Positions 36,222 to 45,381 of a DNA stretch of 64,000 nt are shown piece by piece. This DNA is from Streptomyces cupreus. GTDB lineage: Bacteria > Actinomycetota > Actinomycetes > Streptomycetales > Streptomycetaceae. The notes under the pieces are model-generated. The model searched no databases. It saw only the letters and a list, made by a program, of their open reading frames with translations, and was not told where the DNA came from. Location of the stretch: contig NZ_JACMSF010000002.1 of the NCBI RefSeq assembly GCF_014257025.1, positions 1-64,000 on the forward strand. Direction: 5' to 3'. A program made the translations under genes and the position numbers. Each line of letters begins with the position of its first letter. Position 1 is the first letter of the stretch.

Positions 36222-37555
36222 CGGGGTGTCCCTTCCGGAGTGGGGGTCGCGGAACGGGCCGGGGCGGGTTCCAGGGCGTCGGTGTGGGTCTCGCGGATCC
36301 GCCACACCGTCAGGGCGGTGATCGCCGCGCCGCCGCACAGCAGCAGCGAGATAGGGGTACTGCCGCCGCCGTTCGAGGCGAGCAGGCTGCTGGCGATCAG
36401 CGGGGAGAAGCCCGCGCCGAGCAGGGTGGCCGCCTGATAGCCGAGGGAGGCGCCGGTGTAGCGGACCCGGGTGCCGAACATCTCGGTGAGCAGGGCGCCC
36501 AGCGGGCCGTACATCGTCGACTGGGCCACGCCGTGACCGAGGGCGAGGGCGAGGATCAGCAGGCCGGGGGAGCCGGAGTTCACCAACGCCAGGACCGGGA
36601 AGGCGAGCGCGGCGGAGGCGATGGCGCCGGTCAGGACCACGGGGCGGCGGCCGACCTGGTCGGACAGGGCGGAGGCCGCGGGCAGGACCAGCAGGGCGAC
36701 AGCGGAGGCGACGGTCACCGCGGTGAGCACCTGCGGGCGGCTGTAGCCCTCGTCGACGGCGTACGTGATCATGAAGCTGGTCAGCAGCGACTGTGCGGTG
36801 AAGGCGCCGATGCCGACACAGGCCGCCAGCAGCACCGGCTTCGGCCGCCGCAGCACCTCCAGTACGGGCGGCTTCTCGCGCGGCTCGGGCTTGGTGAACA
36901 GCGGGCTCTCGGCGACCTTGAGGCGGACGAACATACCGACGGCGAGCAGCACGACGCTGAGCAGGAACGGCACGCGCCAGCCCCAGGAGCGGAAGTCGTC
37001 GTCGGGCAGGGCGGCGACGGCGGTGACTACTCCGGCCGAGAGCAACGAGCCGAGCGGGGCGCCGAGTTGGGTGAAGCTGGACCACAGTCCGCGCCTTGCG
37101 CCCTGGCTGTGCTCGGCGTGCTCGACGACCATGAGGGTGGCGCCGCCCCACTCACCGCCGATCGCGATGCCCTGCACCAGCCGGAGCAGGACCAGCAGCA
37201 CGGGCGCCCAGACACCGATGGCGTCGTAGGTGGGCAGCAGACCGATCAGGAAGCTGCCGCTGCCCATCAGGAGCATGGTCAGCAGCATCATCGACTTACG
37301 GCCGACCCGGTCGCCGAAGTGACCGAAGAGGATGCCGCCGAGCGGTCGGGCGACATAGCCGGCGGCGAAGGTGCCGAAGGCGGCGATCGTGCCGACGGCG
37401 GGGTCGGCGCCGGGGAAGAACAGATCGCCGAAGACGAGCGCGGCGACCGTGCCGTAGACGAGGAAGTCGTAGAACTCGACGGCGGTGCCGAGCAGGCCGG
37501 ACAGCGCGACTCTGCGCAACTGCCGGGATTCTGGGGAGAGTTGGGTTGGCTGCAC
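36218..37555 (-). CDS. MFS transporter, MHS family
   Basis: 445 aa, twelve helices. The family marks are TAVEFYDFLVYG near residue 24, GHFGDRVGRKSMM near 78 and LSDQVGRRPVVLTG near 297. It is a proton symporter for a carboxylate, osmolyte or aromatic acid by family. First gene of an operon with the secreted hydrolase and IclR regulator; it has its own good promoter. It is related to but clearly distinct from the transporter at 11590-12936. Confidence 0.9.
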   Translation of the reverse strand: MQPTQLSPESRQLRRVALSGLLGTAVEFYDFLVYGTVAALVFGDLFFPGADPAVGTIAAFGTFAAGYVARPLGGILFGHFGDRVGRKSMMLLTMLLMGSGSFLIGLLPTYDAIGVWAPVLLVLLRLVQGIAIGGEWGGATLMVVEHAEHSQGARRGLWSSFTQLGAPLGSLLSAGVVTAVAALPDDDFRSWGWRVPFLLSVVLLAVGMFVRLKVAESPLFTKPEPREKPPVLEVLRRPKPVLLAACVGIGAFTAQSLLTSFMITYAVDEGYSRPQVLTAVTVASAVALLVLPAASALSDQVGRRPVVLTGAIASAALAFPVLALVNSGSPGLLILALALGHGVAQSTMYGPLGALLTEMFGTRVRYTGASLGYQAATLLGAGFSPLIASSLLASNGGGSTPISLLLCGGAAITALTVWRIRETHTDALEPAPARSATPTPEGTPR

Positions 37556-37593
37556 GATGGGCTCCCTGGGGGACGGTGCCTGATGCCTCCGTG

Positions 37594-37634
37594 AAGTTAG
37601 GCAGTAGTCGTGCAGCCGTCAATCATTTGCACAA
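37594..37634 (-). promoter_or_regulatory. Promoter with candidate IclR operator for the MFS operon
   Basis: On the minus strand TTGACG (37617-37622) and TAACTT (37594-37599) are separated by exactly 17 nt, a good SigHrdB-type promoter. An inverted repeat, TCGTGCA (37608-37614) with TGCACAA (37628-37634), brackets the -35 box, so a bound dimer would block polymerase. Confidence 0.65.
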
Positions 37635-37646
37635 CATTCGCCTTCG

Positions 37647-38114
37647 TCAGGTCGGTCCGTCCTGGACGATCCGCAGGAGCAGGGCGTGCAGGGTCTCGCG
37701 CTCGGCCGGGTCGAGCGGATCCAGGAGCTCGTTCGTCACGCGCAGGCCCGCCTCGTCGATGTCGCGCAGGAAGGCGCGGCCGGGATCGGTCAGGACGACG
37801 ATCCGGCTGCGGCGGTCGTCGGGGGAGGGGCGGCGCTCGGCGAAGCCCGCCTTCTCCAGGTCGTCGACCAGGCCGACGATCGCGCTCGGGTCGTAGCCGA
37901 GGCGGGCGCTCAGCTCGCGCTGGAGGGCACCCTCGCAGGTGGCGAGGAAGCGCAGCACCGCGTAGTGGCGCAGGCGCAGTCCGGACTCCTGGAGGCAGGA
38001 GTTGAACAGCTGCCCGGAGCGCAGGCCCAGTCGGTAGAGCAGATAGCCGGTGTCCGCGTGCAGTTCGCGCATCCACGGCTCGTTTGCGTCGATCGGGGTG
38101 GTCTTGGTGTCCAT
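37647..38114 (-). CDS. MarR-family transcriptional regulator
   Basis: 155 aa. The winged helix-turn-helix is at about 55-120: HYAVLRFLATCEGALQRELSARLGYDPSAIVGLVDDLEKAGFAERR, then the wing with DDRRSRIVVLT. Dimerisation helices flank it. It is divergent from the SDR operon, and the operator candidate at 38148-38170 lies between them. ATG 38114 is chosen; codons upstream run into the operator. Confidence 0.9.
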   Translation of the reverse strand: MDTKTTPIDANEPWMRELHADTGYLLYRLGLRSGQLFNSCLQESGLRLRHYAVLRFLATCEGALQRELSARLGYDPSAIVGLVDDLEKAGFAERRPSPDDRRSRIVVLTDPGRAFLRDIDEAGLRVTNELLDPLDPAERETLHALLLRIVQDGPT

Positions 38115-38147
38115 GGCCCCAGTCTTTCGCACCCGGCGGTCGGCGAC

Positions 38148-38181
38148 AACTATTGACGTCACCAATTATTGCTCTTAGCTT
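38148..38181 (+). promoter_or_regulatory. Promoter and candidate MarR operator of the SDR operon
   Basis: TTGACG (38153-38158) and TAGCTT (38176-38181) are 17 nt apart. The imperfect inverted repeat AACTATTG (38148-38155) / CAATTATT (38163-38170), 6 of 8 pairs, overlaps the -35 box and spacer, a position suited to repression by the divergent MarR protein. Confidence 0.65.
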
Positions 38182-38224
38182 CTATCTCCACGTCGCACAC
38201 CTCCCGACCTGAAGGGACTCAGCC

Positions 38225-39142
38225 GTGCCCAGCATCGATCTCACCGGCAAGGCCGCCGTCGTCACCGGCAGCGGCCGGGGCCTCGGCCTCGCCTACGCGC
38301 ACGCCCTGGCCGCCCACGGGGCCTCGGTGGTCGTCAACGACCTCGACGAGGCCGTCGCCGAACAGGCCGCGAAGTCGATCCGCGAGGCGGGCGGCACGGC
38401 CGTCGCCGAGGCGGTCGCGGTCGGTACGACCGAGGCCGCGGACCGGCTCGTCGAGCGTGCCGTGGCCGAGTTCGGGCGGCTCGACGCGCTGGTCACCAAC
38501 GCCGGCATCCTGCGCGACAAGGTGCTGTGGAAGATGACCGACGACGACTTCGACGCCGTGGTCACGACCCACCTCAGGGGCACCTTCACCTGCGCCCGCG
38601 CCGCCGCCGTCCGGATGCGCGAGCAGGGCGAGGGCGGCAGCCTGATCCTGGTCGGCTCCCCGGCCGGGCAGCGCGGCAACTTCGGCCAGACCAACTACGC
38701 GGCGGCCAAGGCGGGCATCGCCGCCATGGCCCGTACCTGGTCCATGGAGCTGGGCCGCGCGAACATCACCGTCAACGCGATCGTGCCCGTCGCCGCGACC
38801 GCGATGACCGAGACCATCCCCGCCTTCGCGCCGTACATCGAGGCCATGCGGAACGGGGACCCGCTCCCCGACTTCCTCCGCAAGGGCGAGGGCTTCGGCA
38901 CCCCCGAGGACTGCGCGGCACTCGTCCCCTTCCTGGCCTCCGCGGCGGCCCGCTCGGTGACCGGCCAGTGCATCGGCATCGGCGGCGACAAGGTGGCACT
39001 CTGGTCGCATCCGCAGGAGATCAGCACGGCCTACGCCGACGGCGGCTGGACCCCCGACACCCTCGCCGACGCCTGGCCCGCCTCGGTCGGCGCCGAACTC
39101 CAGACGGTCGGCATCCCGGCACCGAAGCTCCCGGAGGCGTGA
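38225..39142 (+). CDS. SDR-family dehydrogenase (3-hydroxyacyl-CoA dehydrogenase-like)
   Basis: 305 aa. Cofactor motif TGSGRGLGLAYA at about residue 14; VVNDLD after the second strand favours NAD+; NAG at about 98; catalytic Ser in LVGSPAGQRG, Tyr and Lys in NYAAAKAG. The C-terminal GDKVALWSHPQEI is typical of the MFE-2-like (peroxisomal 17-beta-HSD type 4) group, which dehydrogenates (3R)-hydroxyacyl-CoA. GTG start with AAGGGA upstream. First gene of the MarR-controlled operon; the stop overlaps the next ATG by 1 nt. Confidence 0.88.
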   Translation: MPSIDLTGKAAVVTGSGRGLGLAYAHALAAHGASVVVNDLDEAVAEQAAKSIREAGGTAVAEAVAVGTTEAADRLVERAVAEFGRLDALVTNAGILRDKVLWKMTDDDFDAVVTTHLRGTFTCARAAAVRMREQGEGGSLILVGSPAGQRGNFGQTNYAAAKAGIAAMARTWSMELGRANITVNAIVPVAATAMTETIPAFAPYIEAMRNGDPLPDFLRKGEGFGTPEDCAALVPFLASAAARSVTGQCIGIGGDKVALWSHPQEISTAYADGGWTPDTLADAWPASVGAELQTVGIPAPKLPEA

Positions 39143-40017
39143 TGGACCTGGACAAGCTGGTCGCCATCGATGTCCACACCCACGCGGAGGTCTCCTCCCG
39201 GGGCCACTCCTCGCTCGCCGACGACCTGCACGCCGCCTCCTCGGCCTACTTCAAGGTCGAGGGCAAGCGGAAGCCGACTCTTGAGGAGACCGCCGCCCAC
39301 TACCGGGAGCGGAACATGGCCGCCGTGATCTTCACGGTGGACGCCGAGTCCGCGACCGGCACGGCACCGGTCCCGAACGAGGAGGTGGCCGAGGCCGCGG
39401 CGGCCAACTCCGACGTCCTCATCCCCTTCGCCTCCATCGACCCCTTCCGCGGCAAGGCGGGGATCAGACAGGCGCGCCGGCTGGTCGAGGAGTATGGCGT
39501 GAAGGGGTTCAAGTTCCACCCCAGCATCCAGGGCTTCTTCCCCGACGACCGCTCGGTGGCCTACGGCCTCTACGAGGTGATCGAGGAGACCGGCACGATC
39601 GCCCTGTTCCACACGGGACAGACCGGGATCGGCGCCGGAGTGCCGGGCGGCGGCGGAATCCGGCTGAAGTACTCCAACCCGCTGCACATCGACGACGTCG
39701 CCGCCGACTTCCCGCATCTGAAGATCATCCTGGCGCACCCGTCCTTCCCCTGGCAGGACGAGGCCCTCGCCGTCGCCACCCACAAGCCGGGCGTGCACAT
39801 CGACCTGTCCGGCTGGTCGCCGAAGTACTTCCCGCCGCAGCTCGTGCGGTACGCCAACACACTGCTCAAGGACAAGGTCCTCTTCGGCTCCGACTTCCCC
39901 GTCCTCACCCCCGACCGCTGGCTCGCCGACTTCGCGAAGCTGGAGATCAAGGACGAGGTCAGGCCGAAGATCCTCAAGGAGAACGCCGCCCGTCTGCTCG
40001 GGCTGACCAAACCGTAA
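39142..40017 (+). CDS. Amidohydrolase-2 family metal-dependent hydrolase/decarboxylase
   Basis: 291 aa TIM-barrel protein of the ACMSD/gamma-resorcylate-decarboxylase group. The metal-binding H-x-H is in IDVHTHAE (H12, H14), later ligands are in LFHTG and ILAHPSFPW, and the final Asp is in FGSDFP near 252. Members hydrolyse or decarboxylate cyclic or aromatic acids. Overlaps the SDR stop by 1 nt and precedes an acyl-CoA ligase, suggesting that it prepares an acid for CoA activation. Confidence 0.87.
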   Translation: MDLDKLVAIDVHTHAEVSSRGHSSLADDLHAASSAYFKVEGKRKPTLEETAAHYRERNMAAVIFTVDAESATGTAPVPNEEVAEAAAANSDVLIPFASIDPFRGKAGIRQARRLVEEYGVKGFKFHPSIQGFFPDDRSVAYGLYEVIEETGTIALFHTGQTGIGAGVPGGGGIRLKYSNPLHIDDVAADFPHLKIILAHPSFPWQDEALAVATHKPGVHIDLSGWSPKYFPPQLVRYANTLLKDKVLFGSDFPVLTPDRWLADFAKLEIKDEVRPKILKENAARLLGLTKP

Positions 40018-40027
40018 GGGGTGCCCG

Positions 40028-41530
40028 ATGCGCAACGAGGGAACCGGGTCATGGCCCGCACGCCGGGCCCGCAAGACCCCGCACCGCACCGCCCTGATCC
40101 ACGGCGACACCAGCTTCACCTACGCCGAGCTGTACGACCGCACCACCCGCCTCGCCCACGCCCTGCGCGCCCGGGGCCTGCGCCGCGGCGACCGTATCGC
40201 CTACCTCGGCCCCAACCACCCCTCCTATCTGGAGACCCTGTTCGCCGCGGGCACCCTCGGCGCGGTCTTCGTCCCGCTCAACACACGCCTGGCCGGACCC
40301 GAGATCGCCTATCAGCTCGCCGACTCCGGCGCGAAGGCACTGATCCACGGCCCTTCGCACACCGGGCTCGTCGCGGGACTGCCGGGCAGCACGGACGTAC
40401 GTACCTATCTGGAGGTCGGCGAGGAGTACGAGGCCGTCCTCGCGTCGGCCTCGGACGACCCCGTCGACGAACCCGTCGCCCCCGACGACACCTGCATCAT
40501 CATGTACACCTCGGGCACGACGGGGCGCCCCAAGGGCGCCATGCTCAGCCATGGCAACCTCACCTGGAACGCGATCAACGTCCTCGTCGACACCGACCTG
40601 ATCACCGATGAACGCGCCCTGGTCTCCGCCCCGTTGTTCCACACGGCCGGCCTGAACATGCTGACGCTCCCGGTCCTGCTGAAGGGCGGCACCTGTGTCC
40701 TGGTCGAGTCCTTCGACCCGGACGCCACCTTCGAGCTGGTCGAACGGCACCGGATCAGCTTCATGTTCGGGGTGCCGACGATGTTCGACCAACTGGCCCG
40801 GCATCCGCGCTGGGCGGACGCCGATCTGTCCTCCCTGCGGATCCTGACCTGCGGCGGCTCCCCGGTGCCGACCCCGCTGATCGCCGCGTACCAGGAACGC
40901 GGGCTGACCTTCCTCCAGGGCTACGGCATGACCGAGACCGCGCCCGGCGCGCTCTTCCTGGATGCCGAACACGCGGTGAGCAAGGCGGGTTCGGCGGGTG
41001 TGCCGCACTTCTTCAGCGATGTGCGGGTGGTGCGCCCCGACCTGACTCCGGCCGACGTCGGCGAGACGGGGGAGGTGGTCGTGCGCGGGCCGCACGTCAT
41101 GTCCGGCTACTGGGGGCTGCCCGAGGAGAGCGCCGCCTCCTTCGCGGACGGCTGGTTCCGCAGCGGGGACGCGGCCTGCATCGACGAGGACGGCTATGTG
41201 TTCATCGTCGACCGCATCAAGGACATGATCATCTCCGGTGGGGAGAACATCTACCCCGCCGAGATCGAGGACCTGCTCCTCGCCCACCCGGACATCGTCG
41301 AGTGCGCGGTCATCGGCGTGCCCGACGACAAGTGGGGCGAGGTCCCGCGCGCGGTCGTGGTGCCCCGCGAGGGCGCCACGCTCGACCCCGACGACATCCT
41401 CGCCTCCCTCTCCGGCCGCCTCGCCAGATACAAGATCCCGAAGTCGGTCGTCCTCGCGGACGAACTCCCGCGCACCGCCTCCGGAAAGCTCCTCAAGTCC
41501 CGTGTCCGCAATCGGTACGGCAACAGCTAA
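40028..41530 (+). CDS. Acyl-CoA synthetase (AMP-dependent ligase)
   Basis: 500 aa adenylate-forming enzyme. P-loop-like motif YTSGTTGRPKG near 160, GYGMTE near 300, the hinge Asp in DRIKDMIISGGENIYPAEIE near 395, and the catalytic Lys in RTASGKLLK near 487. It activates a carboxylic acid as its CoA thioester via the acyl-AMP. RBS AAGGGG before ATG 40028. In this operon it would feed the MaoC hydratase and SDR in a beta-oxidation-like sequence. Confidence 0.92.
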   Translation: MRNEGTGSWPARRARKTPHRTALIHGDTSFTYAELYDRTTRLAHALRARGLRRGDRIAYLGPNHPSYLETLFAAGTLGAVFVPLNTRLAGPEIAYQLADSGAKALIHGPSHTGLVAGLPGSTDVRTYLEVGEEYEAVLASASDDPVDEPVAPDDTCIIMYTSGTTGRPKGAMLSHGNLTWNAINVLVDTDLITDERALVSAPLFHTAGLNMLTLPVLLKGGTCVLVESFDPDATFELVERHRISFMFGVPTMFDQLARHPRWADADLSSLRILTCGGSPVPTPLIAAYQERGLTFLQGYGMTETAPGALFLDAEHAVSKAGSAGVPHFFSDVRVVRPDLTPADVGETGEVVVRGPHVMSGYWGLPEESAASFADGWFRSGDAACIDEDGYVFIVDRIKDMIISGGENIYPAEIEDLLLAHPDIVECAVIGVPDDKWGEVPRAVVVPREGATLDPDDILASLSGRLARYKIPKSVVLADELPRTASGKLLKSRVRNRYGNS

Positions 41531-41538
41531 GGAACCCC

Positions 41539-41994
41539 ATGAGCATCACCGTGAACGGCCTCGACGAACTGAAGAAGCTGGCCGGCAGCGACCTCGGCAC
41601 CAGCGAGTGGATCGAGGTCACCCAGGAACGCATCGACACCTTCGCCGACGCCACCGGCGACCACCAGTGGATCCATGTGGACCCCGAGAAGGCCGCCGCC
41701 GGACCCTTCGGCGCCCCCATCGCCCACGGCTATCTCACCCTCTCCCTCTTCATCCCCCTGTTCACCGAGCTGCTCGACGTCCAGGGCGTCACCACGAAGG
41801 TCAACTACGGCCTGAACAAGGTGCGTTTCCCCTCGCCGGTGAAGGTCGGCTCGCGGATCCGCCTGGTCGGAAGGCTCGCCGAGGTCGATGAGGTGCCCGG
41901 CGGGGCGCAGATCACCGTGGACGGCACGATCGAGATCGAGGACGGCACCAAGCCGGCGGCGGTGCTGCAGAGCCTGTCGCGGTTCTACGCCTGA
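41539..41994 (+). CDS. MaoC-family (R)-specific enoyl-CoA hydratase
   Basis: 151 aa single hot-dog domain. The hydratase motif is DATGDHQWIHVDPEKAAAGPFG, with catalytic Asp and His near 41 and 46, followed by IAHGYLTLSL. It hydrates trans-2-enoyl-CoA to the (3R)-hydroxyacyl-CoA, which the SDR could then oxidise. RBS AAGGAA before ATG. The 3' end overlaps the convergent PaaX gene by 10 bp. Confidence 0.92.
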   Translation: MSITVNGLDELKKLAGSDLGTSEWIEVTQERIDTFADATGDHQWIHVDPEKAAAGPFGAPIAHGYLTLSLFIPLFTELLDVQGVTTKVNYGLNKVRFPSPVKVGSRIRLVGRLAEVDEVPGGAQITVDGTIEIEDGTKPAAVLQSLSRFYA

Positions 41995-42824
41995 TCCTCG
42001 CGCACCGGCACCAGGTCGAGAAGGCGCTCGGCCGCGGCGTCCGCGAGCGGGGTGAGCCGCTCGTGGACCGCCCGGAACGTCTTCTCGGCCCGGTCCGCCG
42101 GCCAGCCCTCCGGCAGATGGCGGACCGGCAGCCGGGGATCACGGCGGATCAGCCGCAGCCACTCCGCCTGCAGCCGCAGGCGCAGGGTGAGCGCGTCGTC
42201 CGGGTCGGGGGCTTGTGTCTCCCACGGCTGCCAGCGGTCCACGAACGCGTCGTAGCGGGCGGCCAGTTCGGACAGTTCCCAGGTCTCCTCGATCATCGCG
42301 CCGATGTCCATGCCGGTGTCCGCGTGGGCGCGGAAGACCTTCACATGGGCGGACAGGCCGAGTTCGGCGACCAGGGACGACACATCGACCTCGCCGGGGG
42401 CGAGCCACAGGCCGTTGAACAGCGGTCCGAAGCCGCTCCAGGTGAGCTGGGAGCGCAGATCGTGGCGCTGGCGCTGCCAGGACTCGGGGAGCGAGAAGCC
42501 GAGCAGGGTCCAGGTGCCGTCCCACTGCCGGTTGACGGCGCCGGTGTGCCAGATCCTGCGCTCGCCGTCGCGCAGTACGGCCGTCGAGCGCTCCGTCAGC
42601 CCGAAGTACATACGACGGCCCTCGCGCTGGCGGCGCAGCAGACCCCGGTTCACCATCCGGGTCAGCGTCGAGCGCGTGGCCTGCTCGCCGATCCCCGCGC
42701 GGGCGAAGACATCGATGACGCAGCCCGAGTACACGCAGACGTCCCGGCCGAGCACCTGCTCGCCCAGGAACGTCAGCATGAGGGACTGGGGCCGCAGCGA
42801 CTCTTCCATGGTCACGCGGCCCAC
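41985..42824 (-). CDS. PaaX-family transcriptional regulator
   Basis: 279 aa. The N-terminal GntR-like winged helix (about residues 10-80, with LRPQSLMLTFLGEQVLG, ATRSTLTRMVNRGLLRRQREGRR) is followed by the central PaaX domain (TGAVNRQWDGTWTLLGFSLPES) and the C-terminal domain (WELSELAARYDAFVDRW). PaaX represses phenylacetyl-CoA genes and responds to aryl-CoA esters; here the convergent operon makes an acyl-CoA. Start is GTG 42824; ATG 42809 is an alternative. It lies 15 bp downstream of the secreted-protein gene on the same strand, so read-through is possible. Confidence 0.9.
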   Translation of the reverse strand: MGRVTMEESLRPQSLMLTFLGEQVLGRDVCVYSGCVIDVFARAGIGEQATRSTLTRMVNRGLLRRQREGRRMYFGLTERSTAVLRDGERRIWHTGAVNRQWDGTWTLLGFSLPESWQRQRHDLRSQLTWSGFGPLFNGLWLAPGEVDVSSLVAELGLSAHVKVFRAHADTGMDIGAMIEETWELSELAARYDAFVDRWQPWETQAPDPDDALTLRLRLQAEWLRLIRRDPRLPVRHLPEGWPADRAEKTFRAVHERLTPLADAAAERLLDLVPVREDQA

Positions 42825-42839
42825 CGTACCTCTGGTGGA

Positions 42840-43688
42840 TCAGTCCGTGACCTGGCGGTACGAGTAGACGCTCGTCGACACCGCGCACACGCCGGGCTGG
42901 ATCACCTCGGCGCGCAGGATGCCGCTCTTCGTGTCGTAGTCCACGCCCTCCGTCTCGAAGGTGCCCGTGCACAGGCTGCGCTGCGGCAGTGCGAACAGGG
43001 CCTTCACCGCGCCGGTGATCGGCTGACCGTCCAGCTTGCGGGGCAGGTCGACCTGGAGGAGGGGGCGGATCTCCGGGAAGAGGGAGCCGGTGGCGTCGTT
43101 GGAGGCGCACACCAGACGGGTGTCGGTGATGAAGTCACAGCCCTGGATGTCCCGTACCGGCTTGTCCAGGGTGATCTGCCAGGCCTCCTTCAGATCGCCG
43201 CCGGTCGGCGGTGTGGACGGATTGAGCAGCGGGGTCGGGAAGACCTGGAGGCGGTTCTGGTCGCCCCACTCGCCCGACACCATCCACTGTCCGTCCGGCG
43301 AGACGGTCGCGAAGGAGTTGTTCAGCTTCTCGCCCGGGTTGAGCCGATGCACGTACTCGTAGCGCTTCCCGGCCGGGGTGGTGACCGCGAACATCTTGGA
43401 GGTGGCCGTGTCCGGGCCCTGGTAGGCGTCGAAGACATGCCCCTGGGCGATGTCCGGGTCGCCGACGTGGTTCCAGCCCTTGATCCGCAGGGACAGCGGG
43501 ATGTCCACCAGACCCCGGTACAGCAGCGAGCCGTCGGCCCGGCTGGCGAGCCCCTGCCCGCCGCCCAGGGTGTCGGTGTACGCCGTGCTGGTCTCCTCCC
43601 AGTGCGGGTCACCGGCCGCCGAGGCGGTCCCGGCGCCCACCGCGAACGCACCGAATAAGGCGGCCAGGCACGCGAGTTGACGCTTCAT
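42840..43688 (-). CDS. Secreted conserved hypothetical protein
   Basis: 282 aa with a clear Sec signal peptide (KRQLACLAALFGAFAVGAGTASA, cleavage about residue 25). The mature part is beta-rich with propeller-like strands (DGSLLYRGLVDIPLSL, SPDGQWMVSGEWGDQNRLQVF). Cys residues in GCDFITDTRLVC and SLCTG...GVCAV could form two disulfides. Family not recognised. It overlaps the PHP gene stop by 1 nt, so it is the last of the long minus-strand glycan operon. Confidence 0.75.
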   Translation of the reverse strand: MKRQLACLAALFGAFAVGAGTASAAGDPHWEETSTAYTDTLGGGQGLASRADGSLLYRGLVDIPLSLRIKGWNHVGDPDIAQGHVFDAYQGPDTATSKMFAVTTPAGKRYEYVHRLNPGEKLNNSFATVSPDGQWMVSGEWGDQNRLQVFPTPLLNPSTPPTGGDLKEAWQITLDKPVRDIQGCDFITDTRLVCASNDATGSLFPEIRPLLQVDLPRKLDGQPITGAVKALFALPQRSLCTGTFETEGVDYDTKSGILRAEVIQPGVCAVSTSVYSYRQVTD

Positions 43689-45355
43689 CAAGCACCCTTC
43701 ACGTCGACGAATATCGGGTTGGAATAGAACCACGTATCGGCCCACGGGTCACCGTTGCCGGGCTCGTGCACGATCGGCCCGTGCGGGTCGACCGACGCGC
43801 CGAGGTACCCGGCGCCGTTCCGGTTGCCGTCGCTGCCGCGCAGACGGACGTAGAAGGACTCGTCCCCGGCGACGAGCGGGACGCGCAGGGTGTACGTCCC
43901 CTTGCGGCCGCCGACGTCGCTGGTGTGGACGACCTTGGTGTCGGGCGCCCGCCAGTCGTCCCGGTCGGCCGCCGGGCCGCGCACCGCGCCCCGGATGACG
44001 TCCACATGCGCCAACTCGGGCAGGATTCCCTGGGGGTTGGGGCGGGAGGCGCTGGTCACCGTGATGCTGAGGGTGAGCCGCTCGCCCTTGCGGACGCGGA
44101 GGCGGCCGCCCAGGGTGACGCCCCGGCCGAGGTCGCAGTCCCGCTTCAGCCGGACGTCGAGCCCGTCCAGCAGATGCCCGTGGTCCAGCCAGACGCGGCC
44201 CGCGCGCAGGCCCGCCATCACGGAGCGGTAGCCGTAGCGGGTGACGCCGACGTGGGTGCGGGAGAACTGGCCGGGCCAGAAGTCGCTGCCGGGCTGCGGG
44301 GAGTCGGTGTTGACCGGGTCGGGCAGCCTGCCGGTGTTGTCGAAGTTCTGGCCCGGCTGCCAGTCGCCGTTCTTCCAGGTGTCGAAGACGATCCGATGGG
44401 CGTCGGAGTTGGTGGTGATCGAGAACAGGCTGCCTTCTGCCAGCATCGAGTCCCACAACCCGCCGACGGTCGCCGTCGCCCAGTCGAAGCCGCCGTACGT
44501 CAGGTAGCCGTCCGTCGGGTAACCGGCGAAGGAGTTGGCGGACGGCTTGTTCTCGTACTCGCCGCGGATGGAGGTCGTGCCGCGCCAGCCGGGGATGGCC
44601 GCGCCCTGGGCGCCCGGCGCGCCCTCCATGCCGATCATGATCTCGGGCGCCGCGTCCCGCCAGTTGCGCATCTCGTGCGGGGAGTCGATGCCGAGCCGCA
44701 TGGGGTGGTTGGCGAGGACCAGGACGTCGTCGATGTAGCCCGTGCGCCGCTGTTCGGCCAGCCACTGGATCGCCTTGACGGCGTGGGCCTCGTTGCGCGC
44801 CGTGTTGGGGTGGCCGGGGGCCCCGTCGGTGTAGCCGAGCAGCTTGCCGTCGTAGGTGCTCTCGAACTTCGTGAGCAGCTCGACCTCGTTGGGGCCGGGC
44901 GCCGTGAAGACCGTGCAGTGCTCGGCGGCCGGGATGTACCACTCCAGGCCCTGGAAGATGAGCTGGCGCGGGTTCTCGGCGCGGGCCTTGAGGATCTCCT
45001 CGTGCTCCAGCGGGGCGCCGTACTTGGCGTGCCCGAAGTTGGAGTGTTCGGTGAACACCATCCAGTCCAGGCCGTACTTCGCACCCGCGGCGGCCAGTTG
45101 GGAGAACGTGTACTTCGCGTCGTGGCTGTACACGGTGTGGATGTGATGGTCGCCGACGAGATAGGCGAGGCGCGGGTCGTCGCCGCCGAGGGAGCGTTCG
45201 GAGGCGGACGCGGGGACGGCGGCGGCACCGAGGGCGAAGGCGGCGCCGAACAGGCCCGCGCCGCGCAGGAGTCCACGCCGGGACAGGCCCTGCGGGTCGA
45301 GCGACTCGGGGGAGACGGACGGGTCGGCCCAGGCGGGCAGCTGCTGGTCGTTCAT
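43688..45355 (-). CDS. Tat-exported CehA/McbA-type PHP metallohydrolase
   Basis: 555 aa. Twin-arginine signal SRRGLLRGAGLFG at residues 25-37. The PHP motif GDHHIHTVYSHD lies near 68 and FTEHSNFG near 100, with later ligands in LANHPMRLG and TNSDAH, giving a trinuclear-type metal site. CehA/McbA proteins hydrolyse phospho- and carbamate esters. C-terminal residues about 410-550 are an extra beta domain. Preceded by the metallophosphoesterase gene (26 bp gap), it probably removes phosphate or another ester group from extracellular substrates of the locus. Confidence 0.85.
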   Translation of the reverse strand: MNDQQLPAWADPSVSPESLDPQGLSRRGLLRGAGLFGAAFALGAAAVPASASERSLGGDDPRLAYLVGDHHIHTVYSHDAKYTFSQLAAAGAKYGLDWMVFTEHSNFGHAKYGAPLEHEEILKARAENPRQLIFQGLEWYIPAAEHCTVFTAPGPNEVELLTKFESTYDGKLLGYTDGAPGHPNTARNEAHAVKAIQWLAEQRRTGYIDDVLVLANHPMRLGIDSPHEMRNWRDAAPEIMIGMEGAPGAQGAAIPGWRGTTSIRGEYENKPSANSFAGYPTDGYLTYGGFDWATATVGGLWDSMLAEGSLFSITTNSDAHRIVFDTWKNGDWQPGQNFDNTGRLPDPVNTDSPQPGSDFWPGQFSRTHVGVTRYGYRSVMAGLRAGRVWLDHGHLLDGLDVRLKRDCDLGRGVTLGGRLRVRKGERLTLSITVTSASRPNPQGILPELAHVDVIRGAVRGPAADRDDWRAPDTKVVHTSDVGGRKGTYTLRVPLVAGDESFYVRLRGSDGNRNGAGYLGASVDPHGPIVHEPGNGDPWADTWFYSNPIFVDVKGA

Positions 45356-45381
45356 GGGAGGTCTCTTTCGCAAGGGTGGTG

